Below, piece by piece: positions 1 to 6,953 of a DNA stretch of 8,371 nucleotides. The stretch covers positions 1 to 8,371 of the forward strand of contig JADFKA010000067.1 of assembly GCA_022565135.1 (NCBI GenBank), read 5' to 3'. The notes beneath the pieces are model-generated. The model ran no database searches. It was not told the origin of the DNA and was given only the letters and a program-made list of their open reading frames with translations. The first letter of the stretch is position 1. Every line of letters begins with the position of its first letter. Made by a program: the position numbers and the translations under genes. The stretch is from Pseudomonadota bacterium. Lineage in GTDB: Bacteria > Pseudomonadota > Gammaproteobacteria > Steroidobacterales > Woeseiaceae.

Positions 1-445
1 CCTTGCCAAGCACGAGATTTTCGTTGTAAGTGTAATCGCGTATCAGTGTAAGCAATTGCGGAGCAAGTAAGCTCGTCTCGCCACTAACCAACTCATACTC
101 GACTGAGTAATACACCTCGTATTCGGTCGGCACATTACGCGCCGAAACGGACAGGACACGTTGATCCGTTTCGTCGACGAGAATTGATAACGTAGCCGTG
201 GCTTCGGCTGGAGATTCAACAAGAATTACGCCAGCAGCACGTAATTGTGACCTCAATTCCCGATAAAACTGACTGTGCGTATTTTCTGCGGCGAGGTAGG
301 TGCGCTCCATCTCTGCAGGAGTTGTCAGCGCACTTTGCAAATGGAAACCGCAGCTCGACAGCAGTAATACGAGCAGCAATGTCAGTCTTCTAGACAACAA
401 TGTTGACCAACCTGCCGGGTACGACGATGGTTTTGAGAATTTCAT
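1..445 (-). CDS. lptE: LPS-assembly lipoprotein LptE, N-terminal part (truncated by window edge)
   Basis: LptE is an outer-membrane lipoprotein that plugs the LptD barrel and helps insert LPS into the outer leaflet. The 3' end lies outside the window; 148 codons are visible. From the ATG at 445, residues 19-20 are Arg-Arg, residues 21-29 are a Leu/Val-rich hydrophobic core, and L29-S30-S31-C32 fits a lipobox. The mature protein would start CGFHL, matching the Cys-Gly-aromatic-His-Leu start typical of LptE. Further on are FYRELRSQLRAAGV and LLTLIRDYTYNENLVLGK, which resemble the conserved LptE core; the family is usually about 165-200 residues. The start is uncertain. The ATG at 445 overlaps leuS by 56 bases and gives a long 31-residue signal peptide. 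TTG codons at 400 and 397 would give a more usual 15-16 residue signal and overlap leuS by only 8-11 bases. The gene follows leuS as in other Gammaproteobacteria. Identity rests on the lipobox, the CGFHL start and this synteny. Confidence 0.87.
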   Translation of the reverse strand, partial: MKFSKPSSYPAGWSTLLSRRLTLLLVLLLSSCGFHLQSALTTPAEMERTYLAAENTHSQFYRELRSQLRAAGVILVESPAEATATLSILVDETDQRVLSVSARNVPTEYEVYYSVEYELVSGETSLLAPQLLTLIRDYTYNENLVLGK

Positions 446-2840
446 TCTTACCCACAAAACGTTGTACGTTAGGGTCGGCAAGCGCCTGCGCACTCACGGC
501 ATCATTATCCGCATCAGTGGGCACCGAAATGCGTCCGCGCAACTTTCCATTAACCTGCACGACAATTTCGATGACATCCCTCACGAGGGCTTGCTCATCT
601 ACCTTTGGCCAAGCCATATCGATGATTGGCGTTGCATGGCCCAGCACCGACCACAACGCATGACAAGCATGTGGCACGATCGGTGACAGCATCAGAACCG
701 CGGCTTCGAGCGCCTCATGCACGACGGCACGACCAGTATCCGATTCATCATCAAAACGATTGACAGCGTTCAGCAATTCCATTGCGGCAGCAATCGCAGT
801 ATTGAACGTGTAGCGTCGGCCGATGTCGTCGCTGATTTTTGCTATCGTCTGATGCGTTTTACGGCGCAGGTTTTTCTGCGTATCAGTAAGCGAATCCAAT
901 TCCAGTTCGACAACCGGGCCGCCGTCAGCATGCTCCCCAACGGTGTTCCAAAATCGCTTGAGAAAACGAAAGCTTCCCTGCACACCGGCGTCGGACCATT
1001 CAAGCGCCTGCTCGGGTGGAGCTGCAAACATCATGAACAGGCGGACGGTGTCGGCGCCGAATTTATCGATTAACCCCTGTGGATCGACTGTATTGCCCTT
1101 GGCCTTGGACATCTTGCCGCCGTCCTTTAACACCATTCCCTGAGTCAGCAGGTTAGTAAATGGCTCGCTGCTATCGATCAAGCCCTCGTCACGCAGTACT
1201 TTGTGGAAGAAGCGCGCATACAAAAGGTGCAGAATCGCATGCTCGATGCCGCCCGTATATTGATCGACCGGCAGCCAATAGGCTGCGCGTTCATCGAGCA
1301 TCGCCTGTTCGTTGTCCGGGCCGGCGTAACGCGCATAGTACCAAGACGACTCGACAAACGTGTCGAATGTGTCGGTTTCGCGTTTAGCGTCTTTACCGCA
1401 CTGCGGACAAGCCACGTTGATGAATTCCGGCATGTCTTTGAGGGGCGATCCATGACCGGTGAACTCGACCTCTTCCGGTAATACGACAGGCAATTGATCG
1501 GCCGGCACGGGCACTGCATCACAGTCATCACAATAAATAATCGGAATCGGCGTGCCCCAGTAACGCTGCCTCGATACTCCCCAGTCACGCAGACGATAAT
1601 TGATCGTCCGTCTACCGCGGCCGCTTGCCTCGAAGAATTTGGTAATCGCATCGACAGCAGCATCAAAGCCGAGACCGTTGAAGTCGCCCGAATTAATGAG
1701 CATGCCTTTGTCCAGGAACGTCGCCGCGTCAATATCGATATCGCTGCCGTCACTCGGTGCGATGACCTGCACGATCGGCAGGCCGTGCTTCTTCGCAAAC
1801 TGCCAGTCGCGCTCATCATGTCCAGGCACGCCCATCACTGCGCCCGTGCCGTAACTCATGAGCACGAAATTCGCGACCCAAACCGGCACTTGCTCGCCCG
1901 AAATGGGATGCAAGGCAGAAATACCCAGCGGCATGCCCTTTTTCTCAATGGTCTCCAACGTCGCTTCGGCAGCATCCATCTTTTTGCACGCTTCGATGAA
2001 GGCTGCGATGTCTGCGTTGTCGGCAGCCGCTTTCTCGGCCAGCGGGTGTTCCGCCGCAACGGCCATATACGTTACGCCAAACAATGTATCCGGGCGCGTC
2101 GTGAAGACAGTCAGCGGCACATCCTCGTCCTGTACCTCAAATGACAGCTCAAGACCTTCCGATCGTCCGATCCAGTTGCGTTGCATGGTCTTGACCGAAT
2201 CGGGCCAGCCAGGCATATGATCAAGCTCATCGAGCAATTCGTCTGCGTAGGCCGTAATTTTCATAAACCACTGTGGAATCTCGCGTCGCTCGACCAGGGC
2301 ATCCGAACGCCAACCCCGGCCATCGATAACTTGCTCATTGGCAAGCACAGTCTGATCCACGGGGTCCCAGTTAACGATCGCGTTCTTGCGGTACACAAGA
2401 CCCTTCTTAAAAAGTGTGACGAATAACCATTGCTCCCAGCGATAGTACTCGGGGCGGCACGTTGTAATTTCTCGTGTCCAGTCATAGGCATAGCCAAGCC
2501 GCTTGAGTTGGGCGCGCATGTCGTTGATATTGTTGTAGGTCCATTGCGCCGGCGGCACATTGCGCTGGATTGCGGCATTTTCGGCGGGCATGCCGAAAGC
2601 GTCCCAGCCCATCGGCTGCAAGACATGCCGCCCCTGCATGCGCTGATAACGAGCAATAACGTCATTAATTGTGAAGACGCGTACATGACCCATGTGCAAC
2701 TTCCCGCTTGGGTACGGGAACATTGTCAGGCAGTAGAACTTTTCCTTATTCTTATCTTCGACGACCTCGAAACATCGTGATGTCTCCCAGTATTCACGGG
2801 CATTTTTCTCGACTTTTTCAGGATCGTACGCGATGCTCAT
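390..2840 (-). CDS. leuS: Leucyl-tRNA synthetase (LeuRS)
   Basis: Cytoplasmic class Ia aminoacyl-tRNA synthetase that charges tRNA-Leu and hydrolyses mischarged products. It has 816 residues and is complete, with an ATG start and TAG stop. Visible elements: HIGH-type motif H49-M-G-H52 in PYPSGKLHMGHVR; CP1 editing domain at about 220-415 with the Thr-rich TTRPDT at 247-252 and GHDERD at 340-345, whose last Asp corresponds to the universal editing-site Asp; two CxxC pairs, C437/C440 and C478/C481, that should bind zinc; FVESSWYYARY at 495-505; signature loop KMSKA at 576-580; anticodon-binding helical region at about 650-755; and the small C-terminal domain with VQVNGKLRG. E. coli LeuRS has 860 residues and a leucine-specific insertion just before KMSKS; here only about five residues separate LLTQGMVL from KMSKA, so that insertion is absent. 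No clear Shine-Dalgarno precedes the ATG. The gene lies 45 bp after lnt and overlaps lptE. Confidence 0.98.
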   Translation of the reverse strand: MSIAYDPEKVEKNAREYWETSRCFEVVEDKNKEKFYCLTMFPYPSGKLHMGHVRVFTINDVIARYQRMQGRHVLQPMGWDAFGMPAENAAIQRNVPPAQWTYNNINDMRAQLKRLGYAYDWTREITTCRPEYYRWEQWLFVTLFKKGLVYRKNAIVNWDPVDQTVLANEQVIDGRGWRSDALVERREIPQWFMKITAYADELLDELDHMPGWPDSVKTMQRNWIGRSEGLELSFEVQDEDVPLTVFTTRPDTLFGVTYMAVAAEHPLAEKAAADNADIAAFIEACKKMDAAEATLETIEKKGMPLGISALHPISGEQVPVWVANFVLMSYGTGAVMGVPGHDERDWQFAKKHGLPIVQVIAPSDGSDIDIDAATFLDKGMLINSGDFNGLGFDAAVDAITKFFEASGRGRRTINYRLRDWGVSRQRYWGTPIPIIYCDDCDAVPVPADQLPVVLPEEVEFTGHGSPLKDMPEFINVACPQCGKDAKRETDTFDTFVESSWYYARYAGPDNEQAMLDERAAYWLPVDQYTGGIEHAILHLLYARFFHKVLRDEGLIDSSEPFTNLLTQGMVLKDGGKMSKAKGNTVDPQGLIDKFGADTVRLFMMFAAPPEQALEWSDAGVQGSFRFLKRFWNTVGEHADGGPVVELELDSLTDTQKNLRRKTHQTIAKISDDIGRRYTFNTAIAAAMELLNAVNRFDDESDTGRAVVHEALEAAVLMLSPIVPHACHALWSVLGHATPIIDMAWPKVDEQALVRDVIEIVVQVNGKLRGRISVPTDADNDAVSAQALADPNVQRFVGKNEILKTIVVPGRLVNIVV

Positions 2841-2885
2841 TTTGGTCTTGTCATGCGGAGGGTTGCGAAAACTCGCCAGCCTACA

Positions 2886-4412
2886 TCAAGAAGCACGAGA
2901 TCGCAGCCAGAACGCTGCAACGATCAGCAAGCACAATCCGACGATGGGCAGATTGCCGCGGTTAGCGTAGGGCGTGCTGCCATTGCGTGGCTCAACATCC
3001 ATTGTCAGCGTCACCGGCTCGAACTGTGGCCCTGATTTGAGAATGTGGCCGCGCGGTCCGATGAAAGCACTTATACCCGTGTTGGTTGCACGAACCGCGG
3101 CACGACCCACTTCAAGCGATCGCATTCTCGCAATCTGCAGGTGTTGATGCGGGGCGATTGAATCGCCGAACCAGCCATCATTACTGACATTAATGAGCAC
3201 CTCTGCTTCGGGTACCGCGTATAACTGCTCGGCGCCAAATGCGTCTTCGTAGCAAATGGCAACAGCGATTTTCGTGCCATTGGCAGCGACGAGCAATGGT
3301 TGCAAATCGGCACCCGCAGTCAAATCACTGAACGGCAGATTCAACATTCGCATCCATTTACGCACGCCGTTCGGTACCGGAAAATATTCACCAAATGGAA
3401 CGAGGTGCCTCTTTCTATAATACTGCCGAGTAGTGCCGCCGAGCATTATCATGCTATTGCGAACCCGGACCTTACCCCTGCGATCGTCGTCACGTTCGAG
3501 AATGCCGAAAAGAATCGTCTGTTTATTGCGGAAACTGTCCAACTCCAGCGCCGCAATATAATCTTCCATCAGATCGGTAACAGATGGTATGGCGACTTCG
3601 GGCCAGACAACGATCGCACTGTCTGAAAGCTGACTTGTCGTGTCCCGATAGAATTTCAATGTCGGCGCGAGTTGCTCCGGAAGCCATTTTTTGTCTTGTG
3701 AGACCCCGCTCTGTACTAGCGTAATCGTAATTGGTGCGCCTGCCGATGCCGTCCAATCGACCGTTTTAAGGACGGCGCCACCTATCCACGGCAGCACTAT
3801 GATCGCGATTGCAAGCCATCGCTGACGGCTTCGCGTCATCATTGCCACAAGCATGGCGCTGGTACTGAGCACCAACATCGCTGATATGCCGTAAACCCCC
3901 AGCACTGGCGCCCATCCCGCCAGCGCCGAATCGATGTAGCTATAACCGAGCGTCATCCACGGAAATCCCGTCAGAACCCAGCCACGCAGCCACTCGATCG
4001 ATACCCAGGTTGCCGGCGCCACGACCAGTAGCAGCCACGGCTCGCCTCTGGAGAGACCACTGATCAGCCACCCCGTTAACCACAGGTAGATCGACATGAT
4101 CAGCGTGAGACCGAGCATCAGCATCAGAGCAATCCACGCAGGCGCGTCGCCATAGGTAACAACGGAAATGTAGATCCAGTACGTGCCGCTCAGAAACAGA
4201 CCGAAGCCGTAGCAGAAAGCGTACTTTGCCGCATCGCGAGGAGCCTGGGTCAGGCACACAAAGAGAAATGGCAGAAGCAGCAACGGTACGAGCAAGTGCC
4301 AGCCGAAAGGTGCGAAAGCCGTTGTCGTCAGGCAGCCGAGCCCCAGGAAAACCAGCCTGCTGAGAATCGGCCGGTCAATCGGCAACAATATCAGCGAATT
4401 CATACCAAGCAT
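2886..4412 (-). CDS. lnt: Apolipoprotein N-acyltransferase Lnt
   Basis: Inner-membrane enzyme that moves an acyl chain from a phospholipid to the free amino group of the diacylglyceryl-Cys of lipoproteins, the last lipoprotein maturation step. It has 508 residues, close to E. coli Lnt (512). The N-terminal half (about 15-216) is a run of hydrophobic membrane segments, a periplasmic nitrilase-like domain follows (about 227-470), and a last hydrophobic segment lies near 488-503. The nitrilase triad is intact: E272 in VVWPEVAIP, K334 in YYRKRHLVPFGEY, and C387 in AVAICYEDAF, the same number as the E. coli nucleophile. E342 of VPFGE, an essential Glu in the family, is also present, as is the conserved NVSNDGWFGDS loop at 408-418. 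The ATG lies 3 bp after the corC stop, so translation is probably coupled; a second ATG at codon 4 (4403) is possible. Neither has a good Shine-Dalgarno. LptE, at the far end of the cluster, is an expected substrate. Confidence 0.97.
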   Translation of the reverse strand: MLGMNSLILLPIDRPILSRLVFLGLGCLTTTAFAPFGWHLLVPLLLLPFLFVCLTQAPRDAAKYAFCYGFGLFLSGTYWIYISVVTYGDAPAWIALMLMLGLTLIMSIYLWLTGWLISGLSRGEPWLLLVVAPATWVSIEWLRGWVLTGFPWMTLGYSYIDSALAGWAPVLGVYGISAMLVLSTSAMLVAMMTRSRQRWLAIAIIVLPWIGGAVLKTVDWTASAGAPITITLVQSGVSQDKKWLPEQLAPTLKFYRDTTSQLSDSAIVVWPEVAIPSVTDLMEDYIAALELDSFRNKQTILFGILERDDDRRGKVRVRNSMIMLGGTTRQYYRKRHLVPFGEYFPVPNGVRKWMRMLNLPFSDLTAGADLQPLLVAANGTKIAVAICYEDAFGAEQLYAVPEAEVLINVSNDGWFGDSIAPHQHLQIARMRSLEVGRAAVRATNTGISAFIGPRGHILKSGPQFEPVTLTMDVEPRNGSTPYANRGNLPIVGLCLLIVAAFWLRSRAS

Positions 4413-4415
4413 GCG

Positions 4416-5267
4416 CTAGCCGTTTCGCTGAACCTGGAGCGCATCAATGCGTCTTCTGTCAGCCTTGACGATCGCGAATTCAAATCCACCAAAATTAATC
4501 TTTTCGCCACGACGCGGCAACTGCCCAAGTTCATGCATGACGAGCCCACCGATCGTATCGTAGTCCTCGTCGCTGAGCTCGCAGTCGAAATACTCATTAA
4601 AGTCCTCGATTCTGGTTAATGCACGCACTGCAAAACTTGGCCTGCCATTGCGATCACCATCCGGGCGAATGAATGCTGCTTCAGCATGATCGTGCTCATC
4701 ATCTATCTCACCAACGATTTCTTCGATTACATCTTCAATTGTCACCAGTCCGGCAACGCCACCGTACTCGTCCACGACAATTGCCAAATGATTGTGGCTG
4801 TCGCGAAATTCCTTGAGCAGCGCGTTGAGTCGCTTCGATTCTGGTATGACCGATACGGGCCGCATGAGCTTTGGCAGGGACACTTCATCTGCACCGTCGC
4901 TGCCGAAAAAGCGCAATAGATCTTTGGCCAGCAATACACCCAGGATCTCGTCGCGATCCTCGCCAATCACCGGAAAACGGGAATGACCTGATTCAATGAT
5001 TATTGCGAGAAATTCATCAATATCCTGATCGATGTCAATGACGATCATGTGCGAGCGTGGAATCATCACCTCACGCACTTGCATCTCCGACACATCGAGC
5101 ACTCCGGAGAGCATACTTTTCTCCTCAGCATCGAGATCGATCTCGGATTGATGAATGATGTCGTGGATTTCCTCGCGGCTCCAGGGAGCGCCAATGAATG
5201 CGCGCTTGATTCGCGCGAACAATCCGGTACTGACTGTGCCGCTGGAACTTGGAGGTTTGTCGTTCAT
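4416..5267 (-). CDS. corC: CorC/YbeX-family CBS-domain protein
   Basis: Soluble CorC/YbeX homologue of 283 residues from the ATG at 5267 (E. coli YbeX has 292). Layout in ATG numbering: a hydrophilic N-terminus rich in Ser, a helical lead-in ending near DVSEMQVREV, CBS domain 1 (about 65-120, with VMIPRS at 67-72 and SGHSRFPVIGEDRDEILGVL), CBS domain 2 (about 133-190, with VIPESKRL, AIVVDEYGGVAGLVTIEDV and EEIVGEIDDE), and a C-terminal CorC_HlyC domain (about 210-280, with FAVRALTRIEDFNEYF, DYDTIGGLVMHELG and ADRRRIDALQV). There is no transmembrane DUF21 domain, so this is the short cytoplasmic form. The family has been tied to Mg2+/Co2+ efflux and, in E. coli, YbeX to ribosome metabolism; which applies here is unknown. 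The frame stays open to a TTG at 5306 that sits 9 bases after AAGG, but family N-termini match the ATG better. The ATG itself has only a weak AGG ahead of it. Confidence 0.94.
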   Translation of the reverse strand: MNDKPPSSSGTVSTGLFARIKRAFIGAPWSREEIHDIIHQSEIDLDAEEKSMLSGVLDVSEMQVREVMIPRSHMIVIDIDQDIDEFLAIIIESGHSRFPVIGEDRDEILGVLLAKDLLRFFGSDGADEVSLPKLMRPVSVIPESKRLNALLKEFRDSHNHLAIVVDEYGGVAGLVTIEDVIEEIVGEIDDEHDHAEAAFIRPDGDRNGRPSFAVRALTRIEDFNEYFDCELSDEDYDTIGGLVMHELGQLPRRGEKINFGGFEFAIVKADRRRIDALQVQRNG

Positions 5268-5304
5268 CGAACCTGGGTGCTTGCCCCTCTGCAGAACCTG
5301 AACC

Positions 5305-5330
5305 AATCAGTATCACCTTGACCGAGTACT
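5305..5330. repeat. Imperfect 26-bp direct repeat, copy A (corC leader)
   Basis: This stretch matches 5366-5391 at 20 of 26 positions in the same orientation, with no gaps. On the transcribed-sense (minus) strand it contains AGTACTCGG and the core GTGATACTGAT, and it includes the AAGG that could serve as a Shine-Dalgarno for the alternative TTG start of corC at 5306. The similarity does not continue convincingly on either side. It may be a decayed small duplication or a paired regulatory site; sequence alone cannot decide. Confidence 0.55.
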
Positions 5331-5332
5331 AG

Positions 5333-5341
5333 AGTGTAGCA
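5333..5341 (-). promoter_or_regulatory. Weak candidate extended -10 promoter for corC
   Basis: On the minus strand this reads TGCTACACT, a TGn-extended -10 with TACACT in place of TATAAT. No convincing -35 lies 16-18 bp upstream. It sits in the only gap of more than 100 bp within the cluster, 66 bases ahead of the corC ATG, where an internal promoter could fit. Sequence support is thin. Confidence 0.2.
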
Positions 5342-5365
5342 GTTTGTCATTGTGACTTTGTACTC

Positions 5366-5391
5366 CATCAATATCACTTTCACGGCGTACT
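5366..5391. repeat. Imperfect 26-bp direct repeat, copy B (ybeY 3' end)
   Basis: This is the partner of 5305-5330, 61 bp away in the same orientation. On the minus strand it contains AGTACGCCG, the ybeY stop codon TGA (5382-5380) and the core GTGATATTGAT. It therefore covers the last three codons of ybeY, the stop and the bases just after it. A decayed local duplication of the ybeY tail is one explanation. Confidence 0.55.
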
Positions 5392-5871
5392 GGTATAAGG
5401 ATCTGCAACGCCTCGCCCGGCCAGTATCCTGGTTTCAAGGCGCTCCATTGCGGCTGCCTCAGAGTCAGCTTCGTGGTCATAACCGAGCAAGTGCAAAGCA
5501 CCGTGCACGAGCATATGGGCCCAATGATCAGCAATCTCCTTGCCCTGTGCCTCGGCCTCGGCGCTGACGACTGAGGCGCAGACAACAACGTCCCCGAGCA
5601 ATAGCACATCCCCGCCATGCAGCCCATGCGAATCACCCGCTGGAAATGACAACACGTTGGTCAGATTGTCCTGCTGGCGGTACTGTCCATTTAGCGTACG
5701 AATTTCGTCGGCGTCGACAACGCGCACCGCCACTTCGATCTGGCCATTGAGCTCTTTGCCCGAGCTGTCAACCGCGAGTTCGACCCAACTCCGTATCTCA
5801 TCATCACTCGGTATGCCGGGATCGTTACAAGCGATCTGCACATCCACGGTAAACGAACGTTTGACAATCAC
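5380..5871 (-). CDS. ybeY: Endoribonuclease YbeY (rRNA maturation factor)
   Basis: Single-domain zinc-dependent RNase involved in 16S rRNA 3'-end maturation and in removal of defective 70S ribosomes. It has 163 residues (E. coli 155). The family metal site is intact: HGALHLLGYDH gives H123, H127 and H133 (H-x3-H-x5-H). The conserved substrate-side block EIRTLNGQYRQQDNLTNVLSFPAG at 56-79 is present, with R58 and R65 in the positions where the family has conserved Arg. The start is GTG at 5871. Its GTGA overlaps the phoH stop by four bases, so translation is very likely coupled to phoH; no in-frame ATG exists near the N-terminus. PhoH/YbeZ homologues are reported to bind YbeY, which fits the gene pairing. 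The last codons lie inside one copy of a 26-bp direct repeat. Confidence 0.97.
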   Translation of the reverse strand: MIVKRSFTVDVQIACNDPGIPSDDEIRSWVELAVDSSGKELNGQIEVAVRVVDADEIRTLNGQYRQQDNLTNVLSFPAGDSHGLHGGDVLLLGDVVVCASVVSAEAEAQGKEIADHWAHMLVHGALHLLGYDHEADSEAAAMERLETRILAGRGVADPYTSTP

Positions 5872-6896
5872 CGCTTCGGTTTCGATTGAGCGCTGTGCCT
5901 GGCATGACGCCGACTGTCATCGGACTCGTACGCCTCGACGACTCGTTGTACGAGCGCATGGCGGACAACATCTCTGGGAGTAAAAAATGAAAAACCGATA
6001 TCCTCGACGTCCTCGAGAACGCTTATTGCATTCTTAAGGCCCGATTGCTGCGCATTCGGCAGATCGATTTGCGTGATATCCCCGGTTACTACGGCACGTG
6101 ACCCGAACCCAATTCTTGTAAGGAACATTTTCATTTGCTCGACGCTGGTGTTTTGCGCCTCATCAAGTATGACGAATGACTCGTTGAGAGAGCGTCCACG
6201 CATAAACGCAAGCGGTGCGATTTCGATGACGTTTTGCTCGATCAGACGCGGCACTTTATCTGCACCGATCATGTCATAAAGTGCGTCGTACATTGGTCGC
6301 AAATACGGGTCGACTTTCTGTGACATGTCGCCCGGCAGAAACCCGAGTCGCTCACCAGCCTCAACAGCGGGTCGAACGAGTATGATTCGCCGCACGTCGT
6401 CGCTGGTCAGCGCCTCAATTGCACAGGCCACCGCGAGATAGGTTTTCCCAGTGCCCGCTGGTCCAATACCAAAAGCAATATCGTGACTTCGAATACTTTT
6501 GACATACGCGGCCTGATTGGCGCCGCGAGGTCGAATCAGTTTCCGCTGTGTTTGTATGGCGACATCGTCATCATTCGCGATTGTGTTGGACTCCGACGCG
6601 ACATCACCATCGTTCATAACAGACTCCTGCAACATTATGTGCACGCGTTCGGGATCGATTCGCTCACTGTCTGTCATTCGAAACAAGGAACGTAGTATGT
6701 CGCTACCGATTCGCGCAGCACCGGGTTGCCCCGTTACGCGAAAATGGTTGCCGCGAGTGGCGATATCTACGTTGAGGCGGCGCTCGATCTGCCGAAGATG
6801 CTCATCAAACTGGCCGCAAAGATTGGCCAGGCGGTTATTGTCGGCGGGCTCAAGGACTATGTCCCGAGAAATTTGGACAGCATTCAAAGTATCCAA
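5868..6896 (-). CDS. ybeZ: PhoH-like ATPase YbeZ
   Basis: Cytoplasmic P-loop ATPase of the PhoH family, linked to RNA metabolism and a partner of YbeY. It has 342 residues (E. coli YbeZ about 346). The N-terminal domain (about 10-95) begins RDIVLEPADNNRLANLCGQFD, close to the start of YbeZ. The ATPase core follows, with Walker A GPAGTGKT at 145-152, RPAVEAGERLGFLPGD at 175-190, Walker B FVILDEAQNT at 241-250 (D245, E246), and TGDITQIDLP at 271-280. A basic tail (RRHARHSAQSKPKR) ends the protein. The start must be near-cognate: TGA TAA lies in frame upstream and there is no in-frame ATG or GTG before codon 74, which would delete the N-terminal domain. TTG at 6896 or TTG at 6887 (codon 4) are the options; neither has a good Shine-Dalgarno. 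A sequencing indel in the T run at the start is an alternative explanation. The gene follows miaB by 57 bp and overlaps ybeY by 4. Confidence 0.96.
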   Translation of the reverse strand: MDTLNAVQISRDIVLEPADNNRLANLCGQFDEHLRQIERRLNVDIATRGNHFRVTGQPGAARIGSDILRSLFRMTDSERIDPERVHIMLQESVMNDGDVASESNTIANDDDVAIQTQRKLIRPRGANQAAYVKSIRSHDIAFGIGPAGTGKTYLAVACAIEALTSDDVRRIILVRPAVEAGERLGFLPGDMSQKVDPYLRPMYDALYDMIGADKVPRLIEQNVIEIAPLAFMRGRSLNESFVILDEAQNTSVEQMKMFLTRIGFGSRAVVTGDITQIDLPNAQQSGLKNAISVLEDVEDIGFSFFTPRDVVRHALVQRVVEAYESDDSRRHARHSAQSKPKR

Positions 6897-6953
6897 AAGA
6901 GTACCGCGATGAGCATGATTTGGGAAGGCTGAAAATGGTTGGAACCCATCTTA

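Larger units (their letters stand above)
5264..5368 (-). other. Possible 34-codon leader ORF ahead of corC
   Basis: A short open frame fills most of the ybeY-corC gap. It starts with ATG at 5368, begins MEYKVTMTNCYTLVLG, contains two Cys and one Trp, and ends in TGA at 5266-5264, so its stop overlaps the corC ATG as ATGA. That geometry is typical of translational coupling and could compensate for the poor corC ribosome binding site. Its own Shine-Dalgarno is weak (GAAAG about 8 bases upstream). It has no recognisable domain, and an open frame of this length is fairly likely by chance, so this is a candidate only. Confidence 0.15.

Noticed and set aside
300..686. 128-codon plus-strand frame over the leuS-lptE junction
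   Set aside because: It is antisense to two recognised genes, and its product resembles no known protein.
1178..1819. 213-codon minus-strand frame within leuS in a different phase
   Set aside because: It overlaps the catalytic and zinc regions of a complete leuS, and its composition (Arg, Ser and Cys rich) is typical of an out-of-phase reading.
1494..2144. 216-codon open frame on the plus strand inside leuS
   Set aside because: It lies antisense to LeuRS, which is intact with all family motifs. The translation is rich in Arg and His with no recognisable motif, as expected of a shadow frame.
2841..2885. Possible terminator or attenuator between lnt and leuS
   Set aside because: Only a 4-bp GCGA/TCGC stem is visible, with no following T run and no leucine-codon leader.
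5324..5365. Inverted repeat GAGTAC...GTACTC in the ybeY-corC gap as a hairpin or terminator
   Set aside because: The stem is only 6 bp with a 30-base loop and no T run follows, so it is not a convincing terminator or riboswitch.
6884..6949. 21-codon frame between miaB and phoH as a small hydrophobic protein
   Set aside because: It is very short with no Shine-Dalgarno, and it is better treated as part of the phoH start question.
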